64,000 nucleotides of DNA from Bin55 sp965203735. GTDB taxonomy: Bacteria > Pseudomonadota > Gammaproteobacteria > Pseudomonadales > Azotimanducaceae. Below are positions 43,722 to 52,211 of this stretch, one piece after another. The translations under genes were made by a program, and so were the position numbers. How positions within the stretch are numbered: position 1 is the stretch's first letter; every line of letters begins with the position of its first letter. The notes under the pieces were generated by a model. That model did not search any database. It was not told where the DNA came from and saw only the letters and a program-made list of their open reading frames with translations. The stretch lies in NCBI GenBank assembly GCA_965203735.1, contig OZ241909.1:744001-808000 (forward strand). The letters run 5' to 3'.

Positions 43722-44978
43722 TCACACAAGAGACTGATAAGCCAAGCGCTGAAAGGTCTCTTGGTAAGTATTGTCAGGCATTGCTCCGTGATTTGTCACT
43801 TGGGTCAGCACAACGCCCAACAATTCTTCCTGTGGGTCGGCGAAGTAAGTAGTACCAGCTGCACCTCCCCATCCGTATGTACCTACCGACCTAATCAAGG
43901 GAAATCGGTCGCGCCCGTGATAGGTTGCGACTCCCAGTCCCCAATGGAATCCAGGGCCTGTCATTGGAATTGTCATGTCGCCTGTGTGGTTTCCAATCAT
44001 CAAGTCAACTGTCTTTCGGCCAAGAATTCTGATCCCATCCAGTTCGCCTCCATTCAATAGCATCTGACCAAATCGAGCGTAGTCGCCTGCAGTCGACAGA
44101 ACCCCGCCAGCATCTCCTCCTCCGCCAAATTCTGTTCGTGGTCCAACGTTTTTCTCACTCGTTTCTGCTTTGTCTTGGATAGACAGCTGCATCCTACCAT
44201 CCATCTCGCGAGGGGTATACATCGCAGCGAATCTTGGAAGCCCTCCTTCCTTGAGGTAGAACGAGGTGTCGTTCATTTGCAGAGGTTCAAAGATGTTTTC
44301 GCCGAAAAACTGCTCTAGGTCCTGTCCGCAGGCTTCTTCCAACAACGCACTGAGTATCGGGTATCCAGCGTGATAGACGAAGCTCTCTCCCGGATGTGCG
44401 CTTAGCGGAAGTTCGGCCAAGGCTCGAACGCGTTCGCGATTCGAGAGTCGTTCCCGTTCTTCTGATCCCTCGCGTGGTCGAACCCAACCCAACTTTTCCA
44501 GCGTTTCACGATATTGGTTGCGGAAATAGCTAGGAGCAAGTGCGGGATTGGTTAATCCTGTTGTGTTGGTAATGAGATCACGAATAGTCATTTGCCGTCG
44601 TGCGCGGCGTGGAAACATCGGCTCCGTAGGTGAGATAACTCGAAGATCCGACCATTCTGGTAGAAACTTAGCAACTGGATCGTCCGGCGTAAGCACTCCT
44701 CTCTCAAAGAGGATGAGAGTCGCAACTCCGGCTATCGGTTTGGTATTCGAGAACATCCGACAAAGGGTGTCCTTAGGTGCGGGCACTTGAGTGTCGAAAT
44801 CGAGCACTCCTCGCGACTCAAAATGAACGACTTTGCCGTGTCGCGCGAGAAGAGTTACGAGATGAGGCACGCGACGGTCGTCAACGTACTTCTGCATCTC
44901 AGGTCCAATCTGCGCGAGACGCCCCTTGTCAAAACCTAGTTCCTCTGGATTTCCTTCTGGCAATGAAGAGTTGGGCAT
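43722..44978 (-). CDS. Serine hydrolase, beta-lactamase/EstB-type esterase
   Basis: A 418-residue member of the class C beta-lactamase/penicillin-binding-like family. The SxxK motif is in MFSNTKPIAG near residue 90. In the second motif position it has FVYHAGYPIL, so Tyr is kept but the Asn of YxN is replaced, as in EstB-like esterases. The third motif region is YGWGGAAGTTYF. No signal peptide is visible, which argues for a cytoplasmic esterase rather than a beta-lactamase. Confidence 0.88.
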   Translation of the reverse strand: MPNSSLPEGNPEELGFDKGRLAQIGPEMQKYVDDRRVPHLVTLLARHGKVVHFESRGVLDFDTQVPAPKDTLCRMFSNTKPIAGVATLILFERGVLTPDDPVAKFLPEWSDLRVISPTEPMFPRRARRQMTIRDLITNTTGLTNPALAPSYFRNQYRETLEKLGWVRPREGSEERERLSNRERVRALAELPLSAHPGESFVYHAGYPILSALLEEACGQDLEQFFGENIFEPLQMNDTSFYLKEGGLPRFAAMYTPREMDGRMQLSIQDKAETSEKNVGPRTEFGGGGDAGGVLSTAGDYARFGQMLLNGGELDGIRILGRKTVDLMIGNHTGDMTIPMTGPGFHWGLGVATYHGRDRFPLIRSVGTYGWGGAAGTTYFADPQEELLGVVLTQVTNHGAMPDNTYQETFQRLAYQSLV

Positions 44979-45035
44979 AGTTAATCCTATTGTCGCGAAG
45001 AGTGATTAAGTCTTCTTGTTGGTTGCTTGAAGAAT

Positions 45036-45680
45036 CTAGTTCGATTCTTTGAGCACTGATCGGATTAGGTGAGAAGCATCCTTGACTTGCGTTTGGCGTC
45101 CCTTTCTTATTGCAGCTATACAACTGCGAAGCGTCTCGTACGCTTCGTCCGGATCGTCGTTCACCACCACATAGTCAAACTCATTGTAGTGAGACATCTC
45201 GGACTTGGCTTGAGACATGCGGTAGTCGATCACACTCTTGGAGTCCTGGCCGCGTTTGATAAGTCTCCGTCGCAACTCCTGCTCGGTGGGAGGAACAATA
45301 AAGAAGCTTGTGCTGTCTTTGCATTTGTTCTTGATACTCCTTGCGCCTTGCCAATCAATATCGAACAGCACATCCAGACCCTGTGATGTAAGGTCTTCGA
45401 CGATTTTGCGGCGACTTCCATATCGGTGGCCAAAAACATGCGCGTGTTCCAAGAATTCGCCCGACTTCTCGAGGCGTTGGAATTCCTCGTCCGTAACGAA
45501 GTTGTAGTCGATGCCTTCTCGTTCTTGTGCTCGAGGCGGCCGAGTTGTCGTCGAGATGGATGCCACTAGGGACTTGTCATTCGCTAGCAGCCGTCGGACC
45601 AGCATGGTCTTTCCCCCACCCGATGGGGCCGACAGTATGAACAGCCTCCCTTTCCGCGGAGTGACAGAGCGGCTACTCAC
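45036..45680 (-). CDS. gmk: Guanylate kinase
   Basis: Gmk phosphorylates GMP to GDP. The 214-residue protein is of normal length and has the P-loop LSAPSGGGKTMLV, the GMP-binding STTTRPPRAQEREGIDYNFV stretch, and DIDWQGARSIK. Its start overlaps the yicC stop by 4 nt, so the two are coupled. rpoZ and spoT, which often follow gmk in gammaproteobacteria, are not present downstream. Confidence 0.97.
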   Translation of the reverse strand: MSSRSVTPRKGRLFILSAPSGGGKTMLVRRLLANDKSLVASISTTTRPPRAQEREGIDYNFVTDEEFQRLEKSGEFLEHAHVFGHRYGSRRKIVEDLTSQGLDVLFDIDWQGARSIKNKCKDSTSFFIVPPTEQELRRRLIKRGQDSKSVIDYRMSQAKSEMSHYNEFDYVVVNDDPDEAYETLRSCIAAIRKGRQTQVKDASHLIRSVLKESN

Positions 45681-46531
45681 TCAATATTTTGAACTTGTTC
45701 ACGGATTTGATCTACGTAGACTTTGAGATCCACTGCGAGTAGGGAGCAATCTCCCGACTGTGATTTGGAAGCGAGAGTGTTCGCTTCTCGAGCTAACTCC
45801 TGAGCAAGAAAGACGAGCCTTCGCCCCATTGGCGCGTCATCCGACATACGGGACTCAATCTCTTCTAGATGTACATCGAGTCGATCCAATTCCTCTGAAA
45901 AGTCCGCCTTCTGCACGATGAGAGCGACTTCCTGTGCGAGCCGTTGGGGATCGACTGTGGCATTGAGTGCTTCGAGTCGTTGCTCGATACCGGATTGAAC
46001 AGACGAAACTTGGCTGTCTTTTTGGTGGCGCAGTTCTTTGCTGCAATCTTGGCAAAATCGCACTTTTTCCAACACAATCTGTTTAAGTTCCTCCCCTTCG
46101 CGAAGACGTTCGGCGTGGAATGAGGAAAGTGCCGACTCAAAACTCGACGTCAATGTAGGAAAGTCGAGTGTGTTGTTCAGCAATTGATCCGCATCGAAAT
46201 CCGAAGACTTCAACAAAGTGAGCAGATCGACCGACGGCGAGACTCTAGATGGAAGCGATTGTGCGATCGAATCCAGTGTTCTTGCAAGCTCAATGAGATT
46301 GGACTGTCGTTGTTCAGAGTCGTTGATTGAGGAACGGTTCAACCGAAACGAAATACTTACTTTTCCACGGGACGTACTGGTTCGTACTGCTTTCACGAGG
46401 TCAAGTTCAAGAGGCTGCAGCTCGTCCGGAATCTTGACTCGAACGTCGAGTCCACGATGGTTCTCAGAGCGAATTTCCCAAAGAAATCCATCCCCTTCAA
46501 CACGCGAAAATGCTGTCATTGATTTGGTCAT
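45677..46531 (-). CDS. yicC: YicC/YloC family endoribonuclease
   Basis: A 284-residue member of the YicC family, described as an endoribonuclease that helps degrade some small RNAs. It has the signature N-terminus MTKSMTAFSRVEGDGFLWEIRS, followed by NHRGLDVRVKIP, and an acidic C-terminal helical domain with EELDRLDVHLEEI. It is first in a yicC-gmk operon and divergent from rph with only 56 nt between the probable starts. Confidence 0.95.
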   Translation of the reverse strand: MTKSMTAFSRVEGDGFLWEIRSENHRGLDVRVKIPDELQPLELDLVKAVRTSTSRGKVSISFRLNRSSINDSEQRQSNLIELARTLDSIAQSLPSRVSPSVDLLTLLKSSDFDADQLLNNTLDFPTLTSSFESALSSFHAERLREGEELKQIVLEKVRFCQDCSKELRHQKDSQVSSVQSGIEQRLEALNATVDPQRLAQEVALIVQKADFSEELDRLDVHLEEIESRMSDDAPMGRRLVFLAQELAREANTLASKSQSGDCSLLAVDLKVYVDQIREQVQNIE

Positions 46532-46550
46532 TGTGAAATTTTAGCCTTCG

Positions 46551-46556
46551 TATAAT
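46551..46556 (+). promoter_or_regulatory. Consensus -10 box (TATAAT) of rph-pyrE
   Basis: A perfect TATAAT in the narrow gap between divergent yicC and rph. It would start transcription near 46563, giving a roughly 25-nt leader before a GTG at 46588. This supports that GTG rather than the TTG at 46570 as the rph start. No good -35 is visible. Confidence 0.55.
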
Positions 46557-46587
46557 TTTTAGAGCCCGATTGTGTGAACGGTTATCA

Positions 46588-47298
46588 GTGCCTACCTCCC
46601 AACGCCCCCACGGTCGACCGATAGACCAACTTCGACCGGTTGTAATCACAAGGGGGGTATCCAAGAACTCGGATGGCTCCGTTCTGATCGAAATAGGTGA
46701 TACCAAAGTACTTTGTACAGCGAACATTGAGCACGGCGTTCCTCATTTCTTGCGGAGCCAAGGGACAGGATGGCTAAGTGCTGAGTATGGAATGTTGCCT
46801 GGCTCCACGAATACAAGAAGTGATCGCGAAGCCGCTCGGGGCAAGCAATCTGGAAGGACCGTTGAGATTCAGCGACTCATTGGACGCGCGTTGAGGCAAG
46901 CGATTGACTTGGATCGAATTGGTGAGCGAACCATTCGCATTGACTGCGATGTTCTTCATGCAGACGGCGGCACGAGGACCGCATCCATCACAGGAGCATG
47001 TGTTGCTCTGCATGACGCACTTGATCGATTGAATACTGGTGCATTTCTAGGTTGGGTTGCAGCAGTTAGCGTCGGTATCATCAATGGAGAGCGACGTCTG
47101 GATCTCGAGTATCGTGAAGATTCCCGTGCGGATACAGACTTCAACGTAGTCATGATGGAAGACAGAGGTTTTGTTGAGATTCAGGGGACCGCTGAAGGTG
47201 CGCCATTTCCGCAACAAGATCTAGACGAAATGATCGCTCTTGCAAACAAGGGCATTGTGGAACTGTTCGCCACGCAAAAATCAGCGACTGATTCCTAA
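46588..47298 (+). CDS. rph: Ribonuclease PH
   Basis: RNase PH is a phosphorolytic 3'-5' exonuclease that trims tRNA 3' ends. From GTG 46588 it has 236 residues, near the 238 of E. coli. It has RPHGRPIDQLRPV, AEYGMLPGSTNTR, GRTVEIQRLIGRALR, DCDVLHADGGTRTASITG, and EVQGTAEG-like IQGTAEGAPF. A TTG at 46570 would add 6 residues but leaves almost no leader. It overlaps pyrE by one base (TAATG). Confidence 0.97.
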   Translation: MPTSQRPHGRPIDQLRPVVITRGVSKNSDGSVLIEIGDTKVLCTANIEHGVPHFLRSQGTGWLSAEYGMLPGSTNTRSDREAARGKQSGRTVEIQRLIGRALRQAIDLDRIGERTIRIDCDVLHADGGTRTASITGACVALHDALDRLNTGAFLGWVAAVSVGIINGERRLDLEYREDSRADTDFNVVMMEDRGFVEIQGTAEGAPFPQQDLDEMIALANKGIVELFATQKSATDS

Positions 47299-47942
47299 TG
47301 CATGCGAAGACCGCATTTGTTGGAGAAATGATTGATGCCGGTGTGCTCGCGTTCGGAGACTTCACACTGAAATCTGGACTGAACAGTCCCTATTTCTTCA
47401 ATCTTGGAAATATCTCGTCCGGGCGCACCCTAGCAAATCTAGGGTACGTATTCGCAAAGTACATCTATGACCTCAATTTAGCACCTGACATTTTGTTTGG
47501 ACCTGCCTACAAAGGAATTCCGCTCGCAACCACCATAGCGATCGCGTTGACCGACATGAAGCAAGATGTGTGTGTCACATTCAACCGGAAAGAACGTAAG
47601 GAGCACGGTGAAGGAACGGACTTAATGGGTGCCGAACTGGATTCCTCCAGGGTCCTAATTGTGGACGATGTTGTTACGGATGGAGCTACTAAAGCAGAGG
47701 CATTTCAGATGATTCGAGCTAAGGGGGGCATTCCAATTGGTGTCTTAGTAGCTCTAGATCGTCGAGAATTGGATCCATCAGGTCAAAGAACGATGCTGCA
47801 GGCATTGGAGATCAAGCTTGATGCACCTGTCTACAGCATAGCCACAATTGTGGACATCCTGATGTTCTTGGAATACCGTGGAATGGACAAGGAACACGCC
47901 ACCATCCAAGCCTATGCGGAAAGGCATTGTCTTTTGAAATAA
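47298..47942 (+). CDS. pyrE: Orotate phosphoribosyltransferase
   Basis: PyrE makes OMP from orotate and PRPP in pyrimidine synthesis. The 214-residue protein has FGDFTLKSGLNSPYFFN, the flexible loop FNRKERKEHGEG, and the PRPP motif RVLIVDDVVTDGAT. The ATG overlaps the rph stop by one base. rph-pyrE is the same order as in E. coli, where rph translation affects pyrE expression. I see no pyrE attenuator between the two genes. Confidence 0.97.
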   Translation: MHAKTAFVGEMIDAGVLAFGDFTLKSGLNSPYFFNLGNISSGRTLANLGYVFAKYIYDLNLAPDILFGPAYKGIPLATTIAIALTDMKQDVCVTFNRKERKEHGEGTDLMGAELDSSRVLIVDDVVTDGATKAEAFQMIRAKGGIPIGVLVALDRRELDPSGQRTMLQALEIKLDAPVYSIATIVDILMFLEYRGMDKEHATIQAYAERHCLLK

Positions 47943-47961
47943 GGATTCTGGTTTGTGCGAC

Positions 47962-48867
47962 CTATGCAGCGAGTCGTGAAACCAGTGTTCCAATACCTTG
48001 GTCCGTAAAAATTTCTAGAAGCAAGGCGTGTTCTACCCGCCCGTCCACAATGTGTACGCTTTCCACTCCATTGCGAATTGCCTCTTGTGCACACTTGGCC
48101 TTTGGCAGCATGCCCCCAGCAATTGTCCCGTCGTCAATGAGCCGATCGAGTTCGTTCTCGGCGAGTCCGATCAAAGTCTCTCCTGACTTGTCTTGAATAC
48201 CAGAGGTGTTGGTGAGCAGCACTAGCTTGTTCGCATGTAGGTGAGATGCAACAGAAGATGCAACAAAGTCTGCGTTTATGTTGTAAGACTCACCGTCCGG
48301 ACCTATGCCGATTGGTGCGATGACCGGTATGAACCCTCCTTCGGTGAGTGTATCGAGGACAGAGCCGTTGACTCGCTCCACCTCGCCGACATGGCCAAGA
48401 TCGATGATTTCTGGTTCGTGCACATCTTCCGAACTAATGCGGGTCTTCATTTTACGGGCACGTATCAGGTCTCCGTCCTTTCCGGTAACTCCAATGGCAC
48501 GGCCTCCGTTGGCATTGATCAATGAAACAATCTCCTGGTTCAATGAGCCACCCAAGACCATCTGAACTACATCCATGGTTGCCGAGTCGGTAACTCGCAT
48601 TCCGTGCACAAACTTGGTCGGGATATCGAGACGATCCAGTAGTGCTCCGATTTGAGGACCACCACCGTGGACAATCACTGGATTCAATCCGACCAGTTTC
48701 AGAAGAACGATATCTCGAGCGAAGGCATGTTTCAGCTCCGGTTCAATCATTGCGTTTCCACCGTACTTAACGATGATTGTTGCGCCGTGGAATCGCCTGA
48801 TGTAAGGCAACGCCTCAATGAGTACGTGAGCTACTAATTCACGGGCTGTGGTGGGACGCTCGTTCAT
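47962..48867 (-). CDS. argB: Acetylglutamate kinase
   Basis: ArgB phosphorylates N-acetylglutamate, the second step of arginine synthesis. The 301-residue length, longer than the E. coli enzyme, is that of arginine-sensitive hexameric forms. It has IIVKYGGNAM, VIVHGGGPQIG and KLVLLTNTSGI segments. An N-terminal helix of about 20 residues is present, as in arginine-inhibited enzymes (inference). It is 6 nt downstream of the phosphomutase gene, in a coaBC-algC-argB run. Confidence 0.96.
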   Translation of the reverse strand: MNERPTTARELVAHVLIEALPYIRRFHGATIIVKYGGNAMIEPELKHAFARDIVLLKLVGLNPVIVHGGGPQIGALLDRLDIPTKFVHGMRVTDSATMDVVQMVLGGSLNQEIVSLINANGGRAIGVTGKDGDLIRARKMKTRISSEDVHEPEIIDLGHVGEVERVNGSVLDTLTEGGFIPVIAPIGIGPDGESYNINADFVASSVASHLHANKLVLLTNTSGIQDKSGETLIGLAENELDRLIDDGTIAGGMLPKAKCAQEAIRNGVESVHIVDGRVEHALLLEIFTDQGIGTLVSRLAA

Positions 48868-48873
48868 AGAGTG

Positions 48874-50259
48874 CTATTGGATTAGGTCGGGTGCGACGCG
48901 TTTAAGTTGAGAGAGAAAAATGCTCTTGACGCGATCCAGTGCCACTTCGGATGTTGCTTCGAAACGCATTGTAAGGTTCGGCGTCGTGTTGCTGGCACGA
49001 ATCAGACCCCAAGAATCCTTGTAGTCCACGCGCAATCCGTCCACTGTCAAGGCTCGTCCTTTTCCAAATGACCCTCTTCTGTGAAGTTCATCGATAACGG
49101 CGAACTTTCGCTCGTCGGTAGTCGGGATTTCGATTTCCGGTGTCGAAAACCGCTGCGGGAGAGATTTCAAAAAGTCGTCCAACTCTTGTGTGTCTTGACT
49201 GATGATTTCCACTAAGCGAGCGGCGGAGTAAAGGGCATCATCGAAGCCATACCATCTGTCAGCGAAACAGATATGACCACTAAATTCACCTCCTAGCGGA
49301 GCTTCCAATTCTCGAATTTTCTGTTTGATGTTGGTGTGTCCGGTTTTCCACATCACTGGATGTCCACCCAACGACGCGATAGTGGAAGAAAGCGTACTCC
49401 CGCATTTCACATCAAAAATGAAATCCGCTCCCGGATAGTCTTGGATTATGTCTCGCGCGAAAAAAGACATCAAAATGTCTGCAGAGACAATTTCACCGTT
49501 CCGAGTTACTACGCCCAGTCGGTCTCCATCACCGTCGAATGCAACTCCAACATCCAAGTTACGACTTCGAACAAGCTCGATTAAGTCTTTGAGGTTTTCA
49601 GGCTTTACAGGATCTGGATGGTGATTGGGGAAGTTGCCATCGGGTTCGGAATGGACGGCATGCACTTCACACCCGAGCTCTTCAAACAAACGAGGTCCTA
49701 CAACTCCGGTGACTCCATTGCCGCAGTCGATACCAACTCTTACTCGACGATGAACTTTGACGTCTTCCAGGACGCGAATCAAATACGCCTCAATAGCATC
49801 TGTGCTATCCCGCGACCCATTGCCTTTCGTAAGTGTTTTTGTTGCGATTGTTTCGTATAGAGCTTGAAGATCTTCACCGGCGAACGGAATGTAGTTCAAG
49901 ACAAACTTCAAGCCGTTGAATTCCGGAGGATTGTGGGAACCGGTGATCACAATTCCAGCTGAATGTTGAAAGTGTTCGGTTGCGAAATACAGCAACGGAG
50001 TAGGTGCTACTCCCAGATCCAGCACATTTGCTCCACCTAAGCGAAGTCCATTGATGAGGGCAGCGCGTAGAGGTTCAGTCGAGAGTCGAACGTCTCCAGC
50101 AACCAAGACGGTGTCAGACTTCTGAGCGAGGCATTCGTTGGCAAACGCTTGACCAATCAACGCAGTTACATCCTCGGTTAGTTCATCAGCCACCCTTCCA
50201 CGTATGTCGTACTCGCGAAAGATGTGGCGAGGTACATGAAGAGTGCTCGTTCCACGCAT
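48874..50259 (-). CDS. algC: Phosphomannomutase/phosphoglucomutase
   Basis: AlgC/ManB-type alpha-D-phosphohexomutase of 461 residues, interconverting hexose 1- and 6-phosphates for LPS and exopolysaccharide. It has the phosphoserine loop ITGSHNPPEFNG, the metal loop AFDGDGDRLGV, the sugar-specificity GEFSGHICF, and a phosphate-binding RASNTTPNLTMR. The order coaBC-algC-argB resembles Pseudomonas, where dut lies between coaBC and algC; dut is absent here. Confidence 0.94.
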   Translation of the reverse strand: MRGTSTLHVPRHIFREYDIRGRVADELTEDVTALIGQAFANECLAQKSDTVLVAGDVRLSTEPLRAALINGLRLGGANVLDLGVAPTPLLYFATEHFQHSAGIVITGSHNPPEFNGLKFVLNYIPFAGEDLQALYETIATKTLTKGNGSRDSTDAIEAYLIRVLEDVKVHRRVRVGIDCGNGVTGVVGPRLFEELGCEVHAVHSEPDGNFPNHHPDPVKPENLKDLIELVRSRNLDVGVAFDGDGDRLGVVTRNGEIVSADILMSFFARDIIQDYPGADFIFDVKCGSTLSSTIASLGGHPVMWKTGHTNIKQKIRELEAPLGGEFSGHICFADRWYGFDDALYSAARLVEIISQDTQELDDFLKSLPQRFSTPEIEIPTTDERKFAVIDELHRRGSFGKGRALTVDGLRVDYKDSWGLIRASNTTPNLTMRFEATSEVALDRVKSIFLSQLKRVAPDLIQ

Positions 50260-50299
50260 GTCTTAGAACCCAATAAATGAACAACGACGATGCGAGTCG

Positions 50300-51586
50300 T
50301 TATGAGCGATGAGCTTTAGACGAGGGCTGACTCTCTCGAAGCGATGCTACAGTAGAGACAATTTGTTGGGCGATGTTGTCCTTGCTCTGTTTATGTAGCG
50401 TACTTTGCCCATGTGGATGCAGGATGGTTACCTCGTTGTCGGTACTTTCGAATCCAATTGTGGAATCTGAGACATCGTTTATGACAATGGCATCTAGGTT
50501 CTTTCGTTGAAGCTTTTCGCGTCCATATTCGATTGTCTTCTGGGTTTCCGCAGCAAAACCAACCACAAAGGGACGACTACTCGTCTTGTTCACACTCGCC
50601 AAGATATCGTCGGTTTCCTCCAGCTCTAGAACGAACTTTCCCGAACATTCCAAATGCTTCTTAATTTTCTGTTTTTTCCGCGATACAGGACGATAGTCGG
50701 CAACCGCAGCGACCGAGAAAAAAACATCGCAGTTGGAGATCACTGACAAGACCGCCTCTTTCATGTCTGACGCGGACTGAACGTCGATCCGATCAATTCC
50801 TGCGACCGCATCAAGTGCAACTGGCCCACTTATCAGAGTTACATTGGCACCTGCCTGTCTTGCAGCGCGGGCAACGGCAAATCCTTGCCTACCCGAGCTA
50901 TAGTTGCTAACAAAACGGACCGGATCTAAGGGTTCTCGGGTCGGACCAGCAGTCACCACGACGTTCAATCCCTTCATGCATTGCGACTGATGTAACAGAG
51001 ATTCGCTGAATTCCACAATCGACTCGGGCTCGCTCATTCGGCCAAGGCCAATATCTCCGCAAGCTTGGTCACCGAACTCAGGTCCAACAAACTCAACGCC
51101 GTCTTCACGTAAACGACTGATGTTTCTCTGGTTCGCTTTATGACGCCACATAGCCTGGTTCATGGCGGGGGCAATTACTACAGGTGCTTCAGTTGCCAAG
51201 TAAATGGTTGAGAGTAAATCGTTGGCGTGACCGTGAGCAAGGCGTGCTAGCAAATCCGCTGTACCCGGGGCAACGACGAGCAGATGGGCCCAGCGCGCGA
51301 GTTCAATGTGTCCCATTGCTCGCTCTGCTTGCTCGTCCCATAGGTCGTTTCGTACTTGGTTTCCAGAAACGGCACCCAAAGTGTGAGCTGTTACGAACTT
51401 CGCGCCTGCTTCAGTGAGTACAACCGAAACCTCACAGCCGCTGGCAATGAACTTGCGAACAAGATCCGGCGACTTGTACGCTGCGATCCCACCACCAACT
51501 CCAAGCAGTACCTGTACTGGCTGCGTTGTATTTGAGTCCGTTGTGCTAGATACCATGGAATTGTCGGAATTCTTCACTGGTTGCAT
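50300..51586 (-). CDS. coaBC: Phosphopantothenoylcysteine synthetase/decarboxylase
   Basis: A bifunctional enzyme of CoA synthesis, 428 residues. The N-terminal CoaC half has LLGVGGGIAAYKSPDLVR, GHIELARWA with the active His, PAMNQAMW, and ACGDIGLGRM. The C-terminal CoaB half has VVVTAGPTREPLDPVRF, NYSSGRQG, and VAAVADYRP. It is divergent from rpmB across a 233-nt gap. coaD, another CoA gene, lies 1.4 kb further on. Confidence 0.96.
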   Translation of the reverse strand: MQPVKNSDNSMVSSTTDSNTTQPVQVLLGVGGGIAAYKSPDLVRKFIASGCEVSVVLTEAGAKFVTAHTLGAVSGNQVRNDLWDEQAERAMGHIELARWAHLLVVAPGTADLLARLAHGHANDLLSTIYLATEAPVVIAPAMNQAMWRHKANQRNISRLREDGVEFVGPEFGDQACGDIGLGRMSEPESIVEFSESLLHQSQCMKGLNVVVTAGPTREPLDPVRFVSNYSSGRQGFAVARAARQAGANVTLISGPVALDAVAGIDRIDVQSASDMKEAVLSVISNCDVFFSVAAVADYRPVSRKKQKIKKHLECSGKFVLELEETDDILASVNKTSSRPFVVGFAAETQKTIEYGREKLQRKNLDAIVINDVSDSTIGFESTDNEVTILHPHGQSTLHKQSKDNIAQQIVSTVASLRESQPSSKAHRS

Positions 51587-51779
51587 CTCATGATTCGAGA
51601 GGATGTTAGCACTAAGCCTCGGCTCTCGGTTCGACTCGACGAATAAGAGAGAATCCCTCGACTATCGCCAGTTGTATGGGAAAAATCGGTGATATATACG
51701 AAACACCAGTACCATATGAGCCGAAGACTGGTAGCAGCCACAAAACCTTCAGGGATGCCTATCGTTAGACTGCCATTTG

Positions 51780-51788
51780 TGCTATAAA
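51780..51788 (+). promoter_or_regulatory. Extended -10 promoter (TGC-TATAAA) of rpmB-rpmG-mutM
   Basis: TGCTATAAA is an extended -10 element, which needs no strong -35; none is seen. It predicts transcription starting near 51795, about 25 nt before the rpmB ATG at 51820. Confidence 0.5.
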
Positions 51789-51819
51789 TGCGCACCTTAC
51801 AGTACGAATCCTACATGGA

Positions 51820-52056
51820 ATGAGTCAAGTCTGCCAGGTAACCGGCAAGAGACCCTTGAGTGGCAACAACGTTTCTCATGCCAACAACGCTACGAAACGT
51901 CGATACTTGCCAAATCTGCACTATCACCGGTTTTGGGTTCCAAGCGAGAACCGATACATTAAGTTGCGGGTGTCCTCTGCCGGAATCCGTCTAATTGACA
52001 AGAAAGGCATCGAAGTCGTTCTCGCCGAGATTCGTGAGAAAGGAGTTAGGGTCTGA
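51820..52056 (+). CDS. rpmB: 50S ribosomal protein L28
   Basis: A 78-residue large-subunit protein, family-typical throughout: SQVCQVTGKRPLSGNNVSHANN at the start (with the TGKRP motif) and a basic KLRVSSAGIRLIDKKGIE stretch. It begins the rpmB-rpmG-mutM operon. Its TGA overlaps the rpmG ATG by one base (TGATG). An extended -10 promoter lies upstream. radC, often next to rpmB in enterobacteria, is missing. Confidence 0.97.
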   Translation: MSQVCQVTGKRPLSGNNVSHANNATKRRYLPNLHYHRFWVPSENRYIKLRVSSAGIRLIDKKGIEVVLAEIREKGVRV

Positions 52057-52211
52057 TGAGAGAAAAGATCAAGTTAGTGTCCAGTGCTGGAACAGGCCAC
52101 TACTATACGACGGACAAAAACAAGCGCAATACACCCGACAAGCTCGAATTCAAGAAATACGATCCGAAGATTCGAAAGCACGTTGTCTACACCGAAGCGA
52201 AAGTAAAGTAG
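52056..52211 (+). CDS. rpmG: 50S ribosomal protein L33
   Basis: A 51-residue ribosomal protein: MREKIKLVSSAGTGHYYTT, then TDKNKRNTPDKLEFKKYDP and a basic tail. It has no CxxC zinc pairs, as expected for the zinc-free proteobacterial form. Its ATG overlaps the rpmB stop. It ends with TAG at 52209-52211, directly followed in the same frame by the first codon of mutM, with no spacer. Confidence 0.96.
   Translation: MREKIKLVSSAGTGHYYTTDKNKRNTPDKLEFKKYDPKIRKHVVYTEAKVK

Noticed and set aside
43722..44978. Calling this gene a beta-lactamase resistance determinant
   Set aside because: No signal peptide and the YxN motif lacks Asn; an esterase is more likely.
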